DNA of 9,406 nt from Chloroflexota bacterium (GCA_010092775.1 JAADYZ010000382.1:1-9406); one strand, 5' to 3'; counted from the stretch's first letter, positions 1 through 6,655 are shown. Program-made: numbers and translations. The notes: a model not told the origin generated them from the letters alone.

Positions 1-45
1 GATCAATACTAAAAAAGGTATAACGCGAATTAACCGCGCATCCAT
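1..45 (-). CDS. Start of a leftward gene, probably exported or membrane protein (partial)
   Basis: Reading leftward from an ATG at 45, fifteen codons are open to the window edge and encode MDARLIRVIPFLVLI. A charged start followed by a hydrophobic run is what a signal peptide or first membrane helix looks like. A good ribosome binding site, GGGAGG on the minus strand (50-55), lies four bases before the ATG, and a candidate promoter lies further upstream (111-139). The gene would be divergent from rex, a common place for a Rex-regulated or unrelated neighbour. Nothing can be said about its function. The evidence is start context plus hydrophobicity only, so the call is moderate. Confidence 0.45.
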   Translation of the reverse strand, partial: MDARLIRVIPFLVLI

Positions 46-107
46 CGGACCTCCCATATCATCAGGACACAGCTATGAAGCTGTTTGTTCACCATCATGT
101 GTCTTTG

Positions 108-180
108 AGAATTCTATCACGCGCAGGGATAGCTGTCGAGATGGGCTGTGGCAGCGCCTCCAACGGCGTGATAACATTCT
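108..180. repeat. Imperfect inverted repeat in the rex divergent promoter region
   Basis: AGAATTCTATCACGC (108-122) and GCGTGATAACATTCT (166-180) are reverse complements at 13 of 15 positions, with only the two bases between the AGAAT and TATCACGC blocks differing. Two further flanking bases also pair. The left arm covers the -10 of the leftward promoter; the right arm ends seven bases before the TATAAT of rex. The layout suggests a paired binding site for a regulator of both divergent genes. The sequence does not resemble the Rex operator. Confidence 0.5.
111..139 (-). promoter_or_regulatory. Candidate sigma-70-type promoter for the leftward gene
   Basis: On the minus strand, TCGACA (134-139) and TAGAAT (111-116) are separated by 17 bases, each matching five of six positions of the sigma-70 consensus. 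Transcription would start near 104 and give a leader of about 58 bases before the ATG at 45. The leader contains a small hairpin (ACAGCT 69-74 with AGCTGT 79-84). The -10 element lies inside the left arm of an inverted repeat. Confidence 0.45.
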
Positions 181-186
181 AGAACG

Positions 187-192
187 TATAAT
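187..192 (+). promoter_or_regulatory. Candidate -10 element of rex
   Basis: A perfect TATAAT lies 64 bases before the rex start codon and would place the transcription start near 199. No good -35 is present at 16-18 bases spacing (CGGCGT at 164-169 for 17), so the promoter may need an activator or be weak. Confidence 0.4.
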
Positions 193-194
193 AC

Positions 195-212
195 TCGTTA
201 AGAACCTCACAA
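195..212 (+). promoter_or_regulatory. Rex-operator-like site at the rex transcription start
   Basis: TCGTTAAGAACCTCACAA matches the known Rex operator TTGTGAA-N4-TTCACAA at 11 of 14 fixed positions (5/7 left, 6/7 right). It starts two bases after the TATAAT and covers the predicted start of transcription, the expected position for an autorepression site. Known: Rex repressors often control their own gene and bind this type of palindrome. Inferred: that this copy is functional. The match is imperfect. Confidence 0.4.
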
Positions 213-255
213 TCCCAGAGTGAGCCCCTGCGGGTGACGAAGGAGAATACAGCTT

Positions 256-876
256 ATGGGACAAGGAGACGTCCCGGATATTGTCGTTGGTCGGCTGCCG
301 ATCTATTTGCGTGCGCTAAAGCGGCTGCAAGCTGACGGCCATGAGATTACCTCATCGCACGAGCTAAGCCGGCGGCTAGGAATCAGCTCAGCGCAGATTC
401 GCAAGGACCTTTCACACTTCGGTGAGTTTGGCAAGCAAGGGACTGGCTACCACATCTCAGCGCTCAGCAACGCCCTGGAGGGCATCCTGCATGTTGATCG
501 CGAGTGGCACGTTGCGCTGGTCGGCGTTGGCGACCTTGGCCGAGCACTGGCGCACTATGGTGGTTTTGTTGATCGCGGCTTTCGCATTAGCCTGTTGTTT
601 GACAGCGACCCCGCGAAGATCGGGCAGAAGATCGGTGATCTGACAATCCGGAGCCTGGATGATCTGGCGCAGTCCATCACGGAAAATGGCATCAAGATGG
701 CCATGATCGCTACCCCAGCGGGTGCGGCCCAAGAGGTGGCCAACCACCTTGTGGCGGCTGGAGTTCGCTCCATCTTGAGTTACGCGCCCATTGTGTTGTC
801 CATCCCAGATGAGGTGCACGTCCAGTACATCGATCCGGTGATCCACTTGCAGAAAATGGCATTCTACCTGGATTGA
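256..876 (+). CDS. rex: Redox-sensing transcriptional repressor Rex
   Basis: Rex is a cytoplasmic homodimeric repressor that senses the NADH/NAD+ ratio: NADH binding releases it from operators in front of respiratory and fermentative genes. The 206-residue product has the family's usual length and layout. Residues 10-65 form the winged-helix DNA-binding domain (VVGRLPIYLRAL, then LSRRLGISSAQIRKDLS and FGEFGKQGTGY). Residues 86-180 form a Rossmann fold with the dinucleotide motif GVGDLG (90-95) and FDSDP (115-119), whose aspartate favours NAD(H). The SYAP (175-178) and YIDP (191-194) segments correspond to family NFAP- and NVD-type motifs. The start is set by AAGGAG at 240-245, ten bases before the ATG. 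It is monocistronic, with a strong terminator behind it. Identification is secure. Confidence 0.96.
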   Translation: MGQGDVPDIVVGRLPIYLRALKRLQADGHEITSSHELSRRLGISSAQIRKDLSHFGEFGKQGTGYHISALSNALEGILHVDREWHVALVGVGDLGRALAHYGGFVDRGFRISLLFDSDPAKIGQKIGDLTIRSLDDLAQSITENGIKMAMIATPAGAAQEVANHLVAAGVRSILSYAPIVLSIPDEVHVQYIDPVIHLQKMAFYLD

Positions 877-892
877 CGTCTACGGCGTCAAG

Positions 893-935
893 GACAATCC
901 GGGACGCATGCGGTGCGCCCCGGATTGTCTTTTTT
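893..935 (+). terminator. Intrinsic terminator of rex
   Basis: GACAATCCGGG (893-903) pairs perfectly with CCCGGATTGTC (919-929), and an inner CGCA/TGCG stem (905-908 with 914-917) extends it. A run of six T follows (930-935). The hairpin begins 16 bases after the rex stop. The mreB-like gene arrives from the other side and its TAA (934-936) lies within the T-tract. On the minus strand the hairpin has no U-run, so it would be a weak terminator there. Confidence 0.9.
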
Positions 936-1935
936 ATAGGCGTGGGAAGGTACGTTGCAACACGTCCAGGCGTTCCAACCCTCGGCTGGCTCCGAAGGCG
1001 GTTGCACCGACCGGGTCATCGGCCAGGAAAGCCGGCACATTGGTCTCACGGGTCAGGTATTGATCGATGCCTCTTAAGAGTGAAGACCCACCCGTTAACA
1101 CCATGCCGCGATCGATAATGTCTGAGGATAGCTCGGGGGGCGTGCGTTCTAGCACGCGGCGGATCATAGCTGCGATCATGCCGAGCGGCTCTTGCAGCGC
1201 TTCAGCGACCTCTGAGGTACTGAGCGTCACGGTGCGTGGCATCCCATTGACTTGATCACGACCCTGGATGTCCATGCGTAGTTCTTCTCCAATGTCGATG
1301 GCTGCCCCGATGTTTACCTTAGCCAATTCGGCAGTAATCTCACCAACAATCAAGTTGTATTTGCGTCGAATATACTGCATGATCGCATCGTCCAGACGTG
1401 TCCCGCCGATACGCTCTGAGCCCCCTGCGACAATGCCATTCATCGCGACCACAGCGGCCTCAGAGGTCCCGCCACCAATGTTGAGCACAAGGTTGCCCGT
1501 AGGTGTCTCTACGGGCAGTCCGGCGCCAATTGCGGACGCTAAGGGCTCGGGCATCAAGTGGGCCTCGCGAGCACCTGCCTGGATCACTGCCTCATGCACG
1601 GCGCGCTGTTCAACGTCGGTCACGCCATAAGGCACGGTGACCATCACCGTTGGCTTCGTCAGCCGGAAGCCGCCCTGAATCTTCTTCATGAAGTACTCAA
1701 GCATCTTCTCTGTGACGTAGTAATCTGCGATCACTCCGTCGCGCATCGGTCGCATCACTTCAATCGATTCAGGTGTCCGACCGTACATGTCGCGCGCTTC
1801 CTGTCCGACCGCGACGATGCGTTCCTCATCGACGGTGATCGCGACGACGCCCGGTTCATGCAAGAGAATCTGCTCGCGCTCGGCGATCGTCACATTGATG
1901 GTGCCGAGATCGACACCGATTTTGCGTGAAAACAT
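934..1935 (-). CDS. mreB: MreB-like actin-family protein (divergent)
   Basis: MreB is a bacterial actin that polymerises with ATP at the inner membrane and positions cell-wall synthesis. The 333-residue product aligns along the whole family length: phosphate-1 motif GVDLGT (7-12), MRPMRDGVIADY (61-72), VPYGVTDVEQRAV (101-113), PEPLASAIGAGLP with the retained catalytic-type Glu130, phosphate-2 region LNIGGGTSE (151-159), QYIRRKYNLIVGE (187-199), ERTPPELSSDIIDRG (263-277) and the adenosine-motif TGGSSLLRG (281-289). Departures from usual MreB: Asn152 replaces the Asp of DIGGGT, GTINVTI replaces GTANTLV, GGTRLDD replaces GGDEMDD, KVNIG replaces KIEIG, and TGGSS replaces TGGGA. Minus-strand GGAGGG (1939-1944) precedes the ATG. 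No mreC or mreD follows; the gene ends against rex. Family membership is sure; whether it is the main cell-shape MreB or a paralogue is not. Confidence 0.88.
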   Translation of the reverse strand: MFSRKIGVDLGTINVTIAEREQILLHEPGVVAITVDEERIVAVGQEARDMYGRTPESIEVMRPMRDGVIADYYVTEKMLEYFMKKIQGGFRLTKPTVMVTVPYGVTDVEQRAVHEAVIQAGAREAHLMPEPLASAIGAGLPVETPTGNLVLNIGGGTSEAAVVAMNGIVAGGSERIGGTRLDDAIMQYIRRKYNLIVGEITAELAKVNIGAAIDIGEELRMDIQGRDQVNGMPRTVTLSTSEVAEALQEPLGMIAAMIRRVLERTPPELSSDIIDRGMVLTGGSSLLRGIDQYLTRETNVPAFLADDPVGATAFGASRGLERLDVLQRTFPRL

Positions 1936-2033
1936 AAGCCCTCCATCAATCTGGAGTAACAGCTAGCCTGGCCATCCCCCGGCTAAACTAGCATCGAGAA
2001 AGTCCGTCTGATAGGCCCCCTACAGAGTGGTCA

Positions 2034-2045
2034 CCATTATAATGG
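2034..2045 (-). promoter_or_regulatory. Candidate -10 element for the mreB-like gene, within a palindrome
   Basis: CCATTATAATGG is a perfect 12-base palindrome containing TATAAT on the minus strand (2036-2041), just downstream of the atpC terminator and about 100 bases before the mreB start. No convincing -35 is seen at 16-18 bases (TGTGCC at 17). It would let mreB be transcribed separately from the atp operon. The rest of 1936-2033 is leader without another clear signal. Confidence 0.35.
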
Positions 2046-2080
2046 GAAAAGCCGTCCAGGCACAGAGACACTGGACGGCT
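2046..2080 (-). terminator. Intrinsic terminator of the atpAGDC operon
   Basis: Read on the minus strand, AGCCGTCCAG pairs perfectly with CTGGACGGCT (2071-2080 with 2050-2059, 11-base loop) and is followed by TTT then C. It begins 37 bases after the atpC stop codon. The U-tract is short, so some readthrough into mreB is possible. Confidence 0.75.
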
Positions 2081-2117
2081 GCTGGATTGTCGTCATGGAG
2101 CGAGACGGTCTGCTGGA

Positions 2118-2567
2118 TTACTCCGAAAAGTCCATCGCGCGGGGGCCCGTCCCCGACCGAGGTCGGTGGCGGCGTGCGACCTTGAGTTGCAGCTTGGCAC
2201 GCAGCATAGCCGCCTGCAAGGAAGCGTACTCCTCTGGGTCGGCGGGTGCACCTTCACGCATCAGTTCTTCTGCGCGTCGTCGTGCCTCTTCGGCGGCTTC
2301 GACATCAATCTCTTGGGCCTGATCCGCCGAGTCGGCTAAGACGATGACCTTGCTCGGCGTCACCTGGAGCACGCCACCGCCGACCGCAAAGGCAGTTTCC
2401 TTCTCACCTTGGCGCACCAATACTTCGCCAAAGGCGAGGGCGGTGACCAGGGGGGCATGCTGAGGAAGAATGGCGACCTGTCCTTGCACAGCGGGTGCCA
2501 GGACAATGTCCACATCTTCGTCAAATACTTCACGCTCTTGCGTAATGATCTGGCATTGAATGGGCAT
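2118..2567 (-). CDS. atpC: F1Fo ATP synthase epsilon subunit
   Basis: Epsilon sits on the foot of the gamma stalk, helps couple F1 to the Fo ring, and can inhibit ATP hydrolysis through its C-terminal helices. Of 149 residues, 1-84 form the beta-sandwich (MPIQCQIITQEREVF, then GQVAILPQHAPLVTAL, and GGGVLQV at 63-69) and 87-133 form the two-helix domain. The helical part has IDVEAAEEA (87-95), where many bacterial epsilons have IDxxRA; the arginine linked to ATP binding by epsilon is Ala91 here. A basic tail follows (RRHRPRSG). It starts 12 bases after the atpD stop, with AGGA six bases before the ATG, and is the last gene before the terminator. Confidence 0.95.
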   Translation of the reverse strand: MPIQCQIITQEREVFDEDVDIVLAPAVQGQVAILPQHAPLVTALAFGEVLVRQGEKETAFAVGGGVLQVTPSKVIVLADSADQAQEIDVEAAEEARRRAEELMREGAPADPEEYASLQAAMLRAKLQLKVARRHRPRSGTGPRAMDFSE

Positions 2568-2579
2568 GGTCAGTCCTGC

Positions 2580-3989
2580 TTAGTCCATTTCGCCTTTTTC
2601 GTGGCGACGCATCACATCTTCGATGCTGCCAGCCATATAGAAGAACTGCTCATCCACATGGTCGAGCTCGCCATTCATGATCTGCTTAAAGCCCTCGACC
2701 GTTTCGCCAATCTTGACATAGCGGCCTGCGCGATTGGTGAACTGCTCCGCGACGAACATAGGCTGGGAGAGGAAGTTCTCAGCACGGCGGGCTCGCGCCA
2801 CCACCTGCTTGTCCTCTTCCGACAGCTCGTCTACGCCGAGAATGGCAATGATGTCTTGCAAGTCCTTGTAGCGCTGAAGCACACGCTGGGTCTCGCGCGC
2901 AACACCGTAGTGCTCGTCGCCCACAAACTCGGCTTGAAGGATACGGCTGGTGCTTGAGAGTGGGTCCACCGCTGGGTAGATACCACGCGCCGCAATCGAG
3001 CGTTCCAAGGCAATGGTGGCATCCAGGTGAGTAAAGGTGGCTACAGGTGCCGGGTCAGAGTAGTCGTCGGCGGGCACGTAAACAGCCTGCATCGAGGTGA
3101 TGGACCCGGTCTTGGTACTGGTGATCCGTTCCTGCAATTCGCCCATCTCGTGGGAAAGGGTTGGCTGATAGCCCACTGCTGAGGGCATACGGCCCAACAG
3201 CGCGGATACCTCAGCACCAGCCAGGGAGAAACGGAAGATATTATCGATGAAGAGCAGCACATCGCGGCCTTCGTCGCGGAAGTACTCGGCATTGGCCAGG
3301 CCAGACAGGCCAACACGCAGGCGCACTCCAGGTGGCTCATTCATCTGGCCGAAGACCAGCACCGTCTTATCGAGCACGCCACTCTCAATCATTTCGCCGC
3401 GAAGCTGGGTGCCTTCGCGCGTGCGCTCGCCCACCCCGGCGAATACGGAGTATCCGCCGTGTTCGGTGGCCACTGAGCGAATAAGCTCCTGGATGAGCAC
3501 TGTCTTGCCCACGCCCGCACCACCGAAAATGCCAGTCTTGCCGCCCTTGGTGAAGGGAGCGATCAAGTCAATGACTTTGATGCCTGTTTCGAACACGTCA
3601 ACCGTTGTGGATTGCTCCGAGAAGGCTGGTGGTTTAGCATGGATCGGGTAACGCTCGGCGCTCTCTGGGATGGGGTCTTTACCATCAATGGGGCGACCGA
3701 GCACGTTGAAGATGCGGCCCAGGGCAGGCTGGCCAACTGGAACGCTAATCGGTGCGCCAGTGGCGATGGCGTCCACGCCACGTGGCAGACCATCAGTGCC
3801 GTCCATCGCGACGGTACGAACGCGTCCGCCGCCTAAGTTCATCTGCACCTCAAGGATTAGAGGGTCATCACCGGGTCGGGGAACCTCAAGCGCCTCATAG
3901 ATTTCCGGGAGGCGGCCTTCGGGAAACTCGCAGTCGACGACGCCGCTCAAAATCTGAACGACTTTTCCGACACTTCGTTTCGTTGCCAT
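2580..3989 (-). CDS. atpD: F1Fo ATP synthase beta subunit (catalytic)
   Basis: Beta carries the three catalytic nucleotide sites of the alpha3-beta3 hexamer on the inner face of the membrane. The 469 residues are full length. Visible landmarks are the P-loop GGAGVGKT (156-163), GVGERTREG with catalytic Glu188, the Walker B strand LLFIDN with Asp249, SALLGRMPSAVGYQPTL (262-278), and the DELSEED loop (387-393) that contacts gamma. After GERTREG the usual NDLYxEM is TQLRGEM (194-200). The ribosome binding site AAGGAG (3999-4004) directly abuts the atpG stop codon, nine bases before the ATG, consistent with translational coupling to atpG. Third gene of the operon. Confidence 0.98.
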   Translation of the reverse strand: MATKRSVGKVVQILSGVVDCEFPEGRLPEIYEALEVPRPGDDPLILEVQMNLGGGRVRTVAMDGTDGLPRGVDAIATGAPISVPVGQPALGRIFNVLGRPIDGKDPIPESAERYPIHAKPPAFSEQSTTVDVFETGIKVIDLIAPFTKGGKTGIFGGAGVGKTVLIQELIRSVATEHGGYSVFAGVGERTREGTQLRGEMIESGVLDKTVLVFGQMNEPPGVRLRVGLSGLANAEYFRDEGRDVLLFIDNIFRFSLAGAEVSALLGRMPSAVGYQPTLSHEMGELQERITSTKTGSITSMQAVYVPADDYSDPAPVATFTHLDATIALERSIAARGIYPAVDPLSSTSRILQAEFVGDEHYGVARETQRVLQRYKDLQDIIAILGVDELSEEDKQVVARARRAENFLSQPMFVAEQFTNRAGRYVKIGETVEGFKQIMNGELDHVDEQFFYMAGSIEDVMRRHEKGEMD

Positions 3990-4004
3990 AGATCTTCTCT
4001 CCTT

Positions 4005-4883
4005 CTAAGACGAGGATTCAGCCAGGGACTCGGCACCGCCAACGATGTCCAACATCTCGTTGGTGATGGCTTGTTGACGGGCTTTGTTGTAGGACAGGCG
4101 CAAGTCATCTTGCAACGCGTTGGCACTCTCAGTCGCATTGCGCATGGCGATCATGCGGGCGGAATGTTCACTTGCCAGGGACTCCAGCACAGTTTGGTAG
4201 AGTTCTAGTTCAGTAAAGCGGGGTAGGATCTCTTCCAACACGGTGTCTGGGTCCGGCTCAAAGGTATAAAGACGGTTCGGCCCGTTGTTCGACGACTGGT
4301 CGATTTCAGGTTGGAGGGGGAGCAAGCGCATCAACCTCGGCTCCTGAAACAGCGTGTTGATAAACTCGGTGTAGATGATATACACCTCATCAACGACGCC
4401 GTTTACGAAGTCATCTATTGCTGTACGCGTGATGGCTGTGATGTCGCGAATCAGCGGATCTGGCGGGAGGTTGCTGAACTCGGCGATCACGTTTTTGCCT
4501 CGGCGCAGCATGATATCACGCCCTTTACGCCCAACTGTGACGTAACGGATGGGGACCTGCTGCTTCAGCTCGAATTCGATGGCGACACGCACTGCATTGG
4601 AATTGTAGGCGCCGGCCAGGCCACGATCGCTGGTGATCAAGATCAGCTCCACCTGGTTCACGGCGGGTCGTGGGTCTAGCAAGGGATGGCTCAAGCTGCC
4701 ATCGCTGGCGGCGGCAATGTCGCGCAGGATTTCAAGGGCTGCATTGGAGTAGGCACGGGTGGCAAGCACGGCACTTTGTGCCTTACGCACTTTGGCGGCA
4801 GAGACGGCCTCCAATGCGCCGGTCACTTTCGAGATGTTCTTGACACTGGAGATACGACGCTTGATCTCTCTTGGTGTTGCCAT
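4005..4883 (-). CDS. atpG: F1Fo ATP synthase gamma subunit (rotor shaft)
   Basis: Gamma is the asymmetric central stalk that turns inside alpha3-beta3 and drives the catalytic cycle. The 292 residues match the family. The N-terminal helix begins MATPREIKRRISSVKNISKV and continues through ALEAVSAAKVRKAQ. A Rossmann-like middle domain has SDRGLAGAYN (85-94). The conserved C-terminal helix has SEHSARMIAMRNATESA (238-254) and LSYNKARQQAIT (263-274). The gene lies 20 bases after atpA; its best Shine-Dalgarno, GAGGA at 4894-4898, is ten bases before the ATG and modest. No truncation or frameshift is seen. Confidence 0.97.
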   Translation of the reverse strand: MATPREIKRRISSVKNISKVTGALEAVSAAKVRKAQSAVLATRAYSNAALEILRDIAAASDGSLSHPLLDPRPAVNQVELILITSDRGLAGAYNSNAVRVAIEFELKQQVPIRYVTVGRKGRDIMLRRGKNVIAEFSNLPPDPLIRDITAITRTAIDDFVNGVVDEVYIIYTEFINTLFQEPRLMRLLPLQPEIDQSSNNGPNRLYTFEPDPDTVLEEILPRFTELELYQTVLESLASEHSARMIAMRNATESANALQDDLRLSYNKARQQAITNEMLDIVGGAESLAESSS

Positions 4884-4903
4884 AGGTCGGCGATCCTCGC
4901 TGT

Positions 4904-6415
4904 TTAGCTAAAGGTCGACTTGAAAGCGTCGATAGCGGTCTTCAAGCGCTCTTCAATTTCATCGTTCAAGCGGCCCACTTCGTCAATCTTGGTCAGCAGG
5001 TCTGGGTAGCTAGTCTTGACAAAGGTGAGGAATTCCTCTTCAAAAGCCGCGACACGCTCGACAGGAATGTCATCCAGATGGCCGCGCGTGCCGGCATACA
5101 GTGACACGACTTGATCGGTGAAACTAAAGGGAGCATACTGCTGCTGCTTGAGCAGCTCCTGCAAGCGCAAACCGCGCTCCAGCCGGTCACGAGTCGATTT
5201 GTCAAGGTCGGACGAACCGAACTGAGCAAAGGCCTCCAGGCTGCGGAACTGGGCCATATCTAGGCGCAAGCTACCGGCTACCTGTTTCATCGCCTTGCGC
5301 TGCGCGTCTCCACCCACACGGCTAACGGAGATACCGGTGTTGATGGCCGGGCGAATACCCGCGTAGAAAAGGTCATTCTCCAGGTAGATCTGGCCGTCGG
5401 TAATTGAGATCACGTTGGTGGGCACATAAGCTGACACGTCACCAAGCAGGGTCTCGATGATCGGGAGGGCGGTCAGGCTGCCGTTGCCGCGTTCCTCAGA
5501 GAGCTGCGCGGCACGCTCTAGCAGGCGCGAGTGCAAGTAGAAGACGTCGCCAGGATAGGCTTCACGGCCAGGTGGACGGCGCATCAGCAACGAGACTTCA
5601 CGATAGGCCCAAGCATGCTTAGACAGGTCGTCGTAGATGACCAGTACGTGCTGGCCCTTCTCCATGAAGTACTCACCGATTGCACACCCGGCGTAGGGAG
5701 CGAAGTACTGCAAGGCCGCAGACTCTGAGGCAGATGCGTTGACGATAATGGTGTAGTCCATCGCACCGTAGCGCTCCAGCGTGCCCAGCACACGCGCCAC
5801 CTGGGCTTTCTTCTGGCCGATCGCCACATAAATGCAGATGACGTCGGTGTCCTTCTGGTTGATGATAGCATCGACGCAGATGGCGGTCTTACCAGTTTGG
5901 CGGTCGCCAATGATCAACTGGCGCTGGCCGCGGCCAATCGGGATCATCGCGTCGATCGCCTTCAGGCCGGTCATAAGCGGCGTGTCGACATTGCGGCGTT
6001 CGACCACGCCAGGGGCAATCCGTTCCAGGTCCATGTAAGTATCGACCGCAATGGGGCCTTTTCCGTCGAGTGGTAGGCCCAGTGGATCGACCACGCGGCC
6101 CAGCATTGCAGCGCTGACTGGGACAGAAGCCAGGCGATTGAGGGCGCGGACCTGGCTGCCCTCCTGAATGCTGCCATAGTCACCCATGATGATGACACCG
6201 CCCTGGTCATCTTCCAGGTTGAAGGCGACGCCTTGCGTGCCGGTGTCGAATTCGACGAGTTCCTGGGCTTTGACGTTCGTCAAGCCGCTAACTCGCGCGA
6301 TACCGTCACCAATTTCAATCACTTCACCGACGGTGGTGACCTTGGGCGTGGTATCGAAAGTCTTGATTTGCTGCTCTAGCTGTTGGACCAGGTCTTTAGA
6401 CAAATCGGTCGCCAT
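4904..6415 (-). CDS. atpA: F1Fo ATP synthase alpha subunit
   Basis: Alpha alternates with beta in the F1 hexamer, binds nucleotide without hydrolysing it, and supplies the arginine finger to the neighbouring catalytic site. The 503 residues are full length: beta-barrel domain with GEVIEIGDGIARVSGL (30-45), P-loop GDRQTGKT (170-177), YDDLSKHAWAYRE (261-273), RRPPGREAYPGD (279-290), and SVSRVGG with the arginine finger Arg366. Minus-strand GGGAG (6423-6427) precedes the ATG by seven bases. It is the first gene of the operon. In most bacteria atpH (delta) lies directly upstream, often overlapping, but here about 240 noncoding bases and an unrelated gene occupy that place. Confidence 0.98.
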   Translation of the reverse strand: MATDLSKDLVQQLEQQIKTFDTTPKVTTVGEVIEIGDGIARVSGLTNVKAQELVEFDTGTQGVAFNLEDDQGGVIIMGDYGSIQEGSQVRALNRLASVPVSAAMLGRVVDPLGLPLDGKGPIAVDTYMDLERIAPGVVERRNVDTPLMTGLKAIDAMIPIGRGQRQLIIGDRQTGKTAICVDAIINQKDTDVICIYVAIGQKKAQVARVLGTLERYGAMDYTIIVNASASESAALQYFAPYAGCAIGEYFMEKGQHVLVIYDDLSKHAWAYREVSLLMRRPPGREAYPGDVFYLHSRLLERAAQLSEERGNGSLTALPIIETLLGDVSAYVPTNVISITDGQIYLENDLFYAGIRPAINTGISVSRVGGDAQRKAMKQVAGSLRLDMAQFRSLEAFAQFGSSDLDKSTRDRLERGLRLQELLKQQQYAPFSFTDQVVSLYAGTRGHLDDIPVERVAAFEEEFLTFVKTSYPDLLTKIDEVGRLNDEIEERLKTAIDAFKSTFS

Positions 6416-6546
6416 ATGAGAACTCCCATGATTTGACTTGAAAATTTAAGCGGGGCTGCTGATCGCCTGCCAAAGCCGACAGGCTGCCGCCGGATTGGCT
6501 TGTTTTGGTTAAGTCTGATGGCGGTCACGTATTTTGAGCCAGTGTG

Positions 6547-6575
6547 ATTGTAGCGTGTGGGTTTTTCTTTGCCCA
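6547..6575 (-). promoter_or_regulatory. Candidate promoter of atpAGDC
   Basis: On the minus strand TGGGCA (6570-6575, four of six) and TACAAT (6547-6552, five of six) are 17 bases apart. Transcription would begin near 6540, leaving a leader of about 125 bases before atpA. The leader holds a small hairpin (GCCTG 6465-6469 with CAGGC 6480-6484) of unknown role. Confidence 0.4.
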
Positions 6576-6586
6576 CTCTTTCACAA
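6569..6586 (-). promoter_or_regulatory. Rex-operator-like site over the atpA promoter -35
   Basis: The minus strand reads TTGTGAAAGAGTGGGCAA. The left half is a perfect Rex half-site (7/7), the right half matches TTCACAA at 4/7, and the spacing is the required four bases, giving 11 of 14. It overlaps the predicted -35 of the atp operon. Known: in Streptomyces, Rex controls respiratory and ATP synthase genes. Inferred: that Rex encoded at 256-876 binds here. Confidence 0.35.
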
Positions 6587-6597
6587 ATGGATTAGAC

Positions 6598-6623
6598 AAG
6601 CCGGAGATGAGGCTCCCCGGCTT
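6598..6623 (-). terminator. Probable terminator of the DUF11 repeat protein gene
   Basis: On the minus strand AAGCC-GG-GGAG pairs with CTCCGGCTT around a six-base loop, with a two-base bulge, 32 bases after the stop codon at 6656. The following sequence TTGTCT is only weakly U-rich, so efficiency is uncertain. It separates this gene from the atp operon promoter. Confidence 0.5.
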
Positions 6624-6655
6624 TGGCACAGTCGTTAGATGGCGGTCCGAAAGTG

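Noticed and set aside
69..84. Hairpin ACAGCT-ATGA-AGCTGT followed by TTTGTT, possible terminator of a rightward gene
   Set aside because: The stem has only six pairs and is not GC-rich, and the region to its left looks like the start of a leftward gene, so no rightward gene is there to end.
457..846. 129-codon open frame on the minus strand
   Set aside because: It is antisense to rex, which is certain, and has no promoter or ribosome binding site.
2409..2957. 182-codon open frame on the plus strand
   Set aside because: It is antisense to atpC and atpD, both of which are certain; it is a by-product of GC-rich codon use.
6557..6576. GTGGG/CCCAC hairpin upstream of atpA as a second terminator
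   Set aside because: The stem has five pairs with a ten-base loop and no U-run; the sequence is better read as promoter and Rex-like site.
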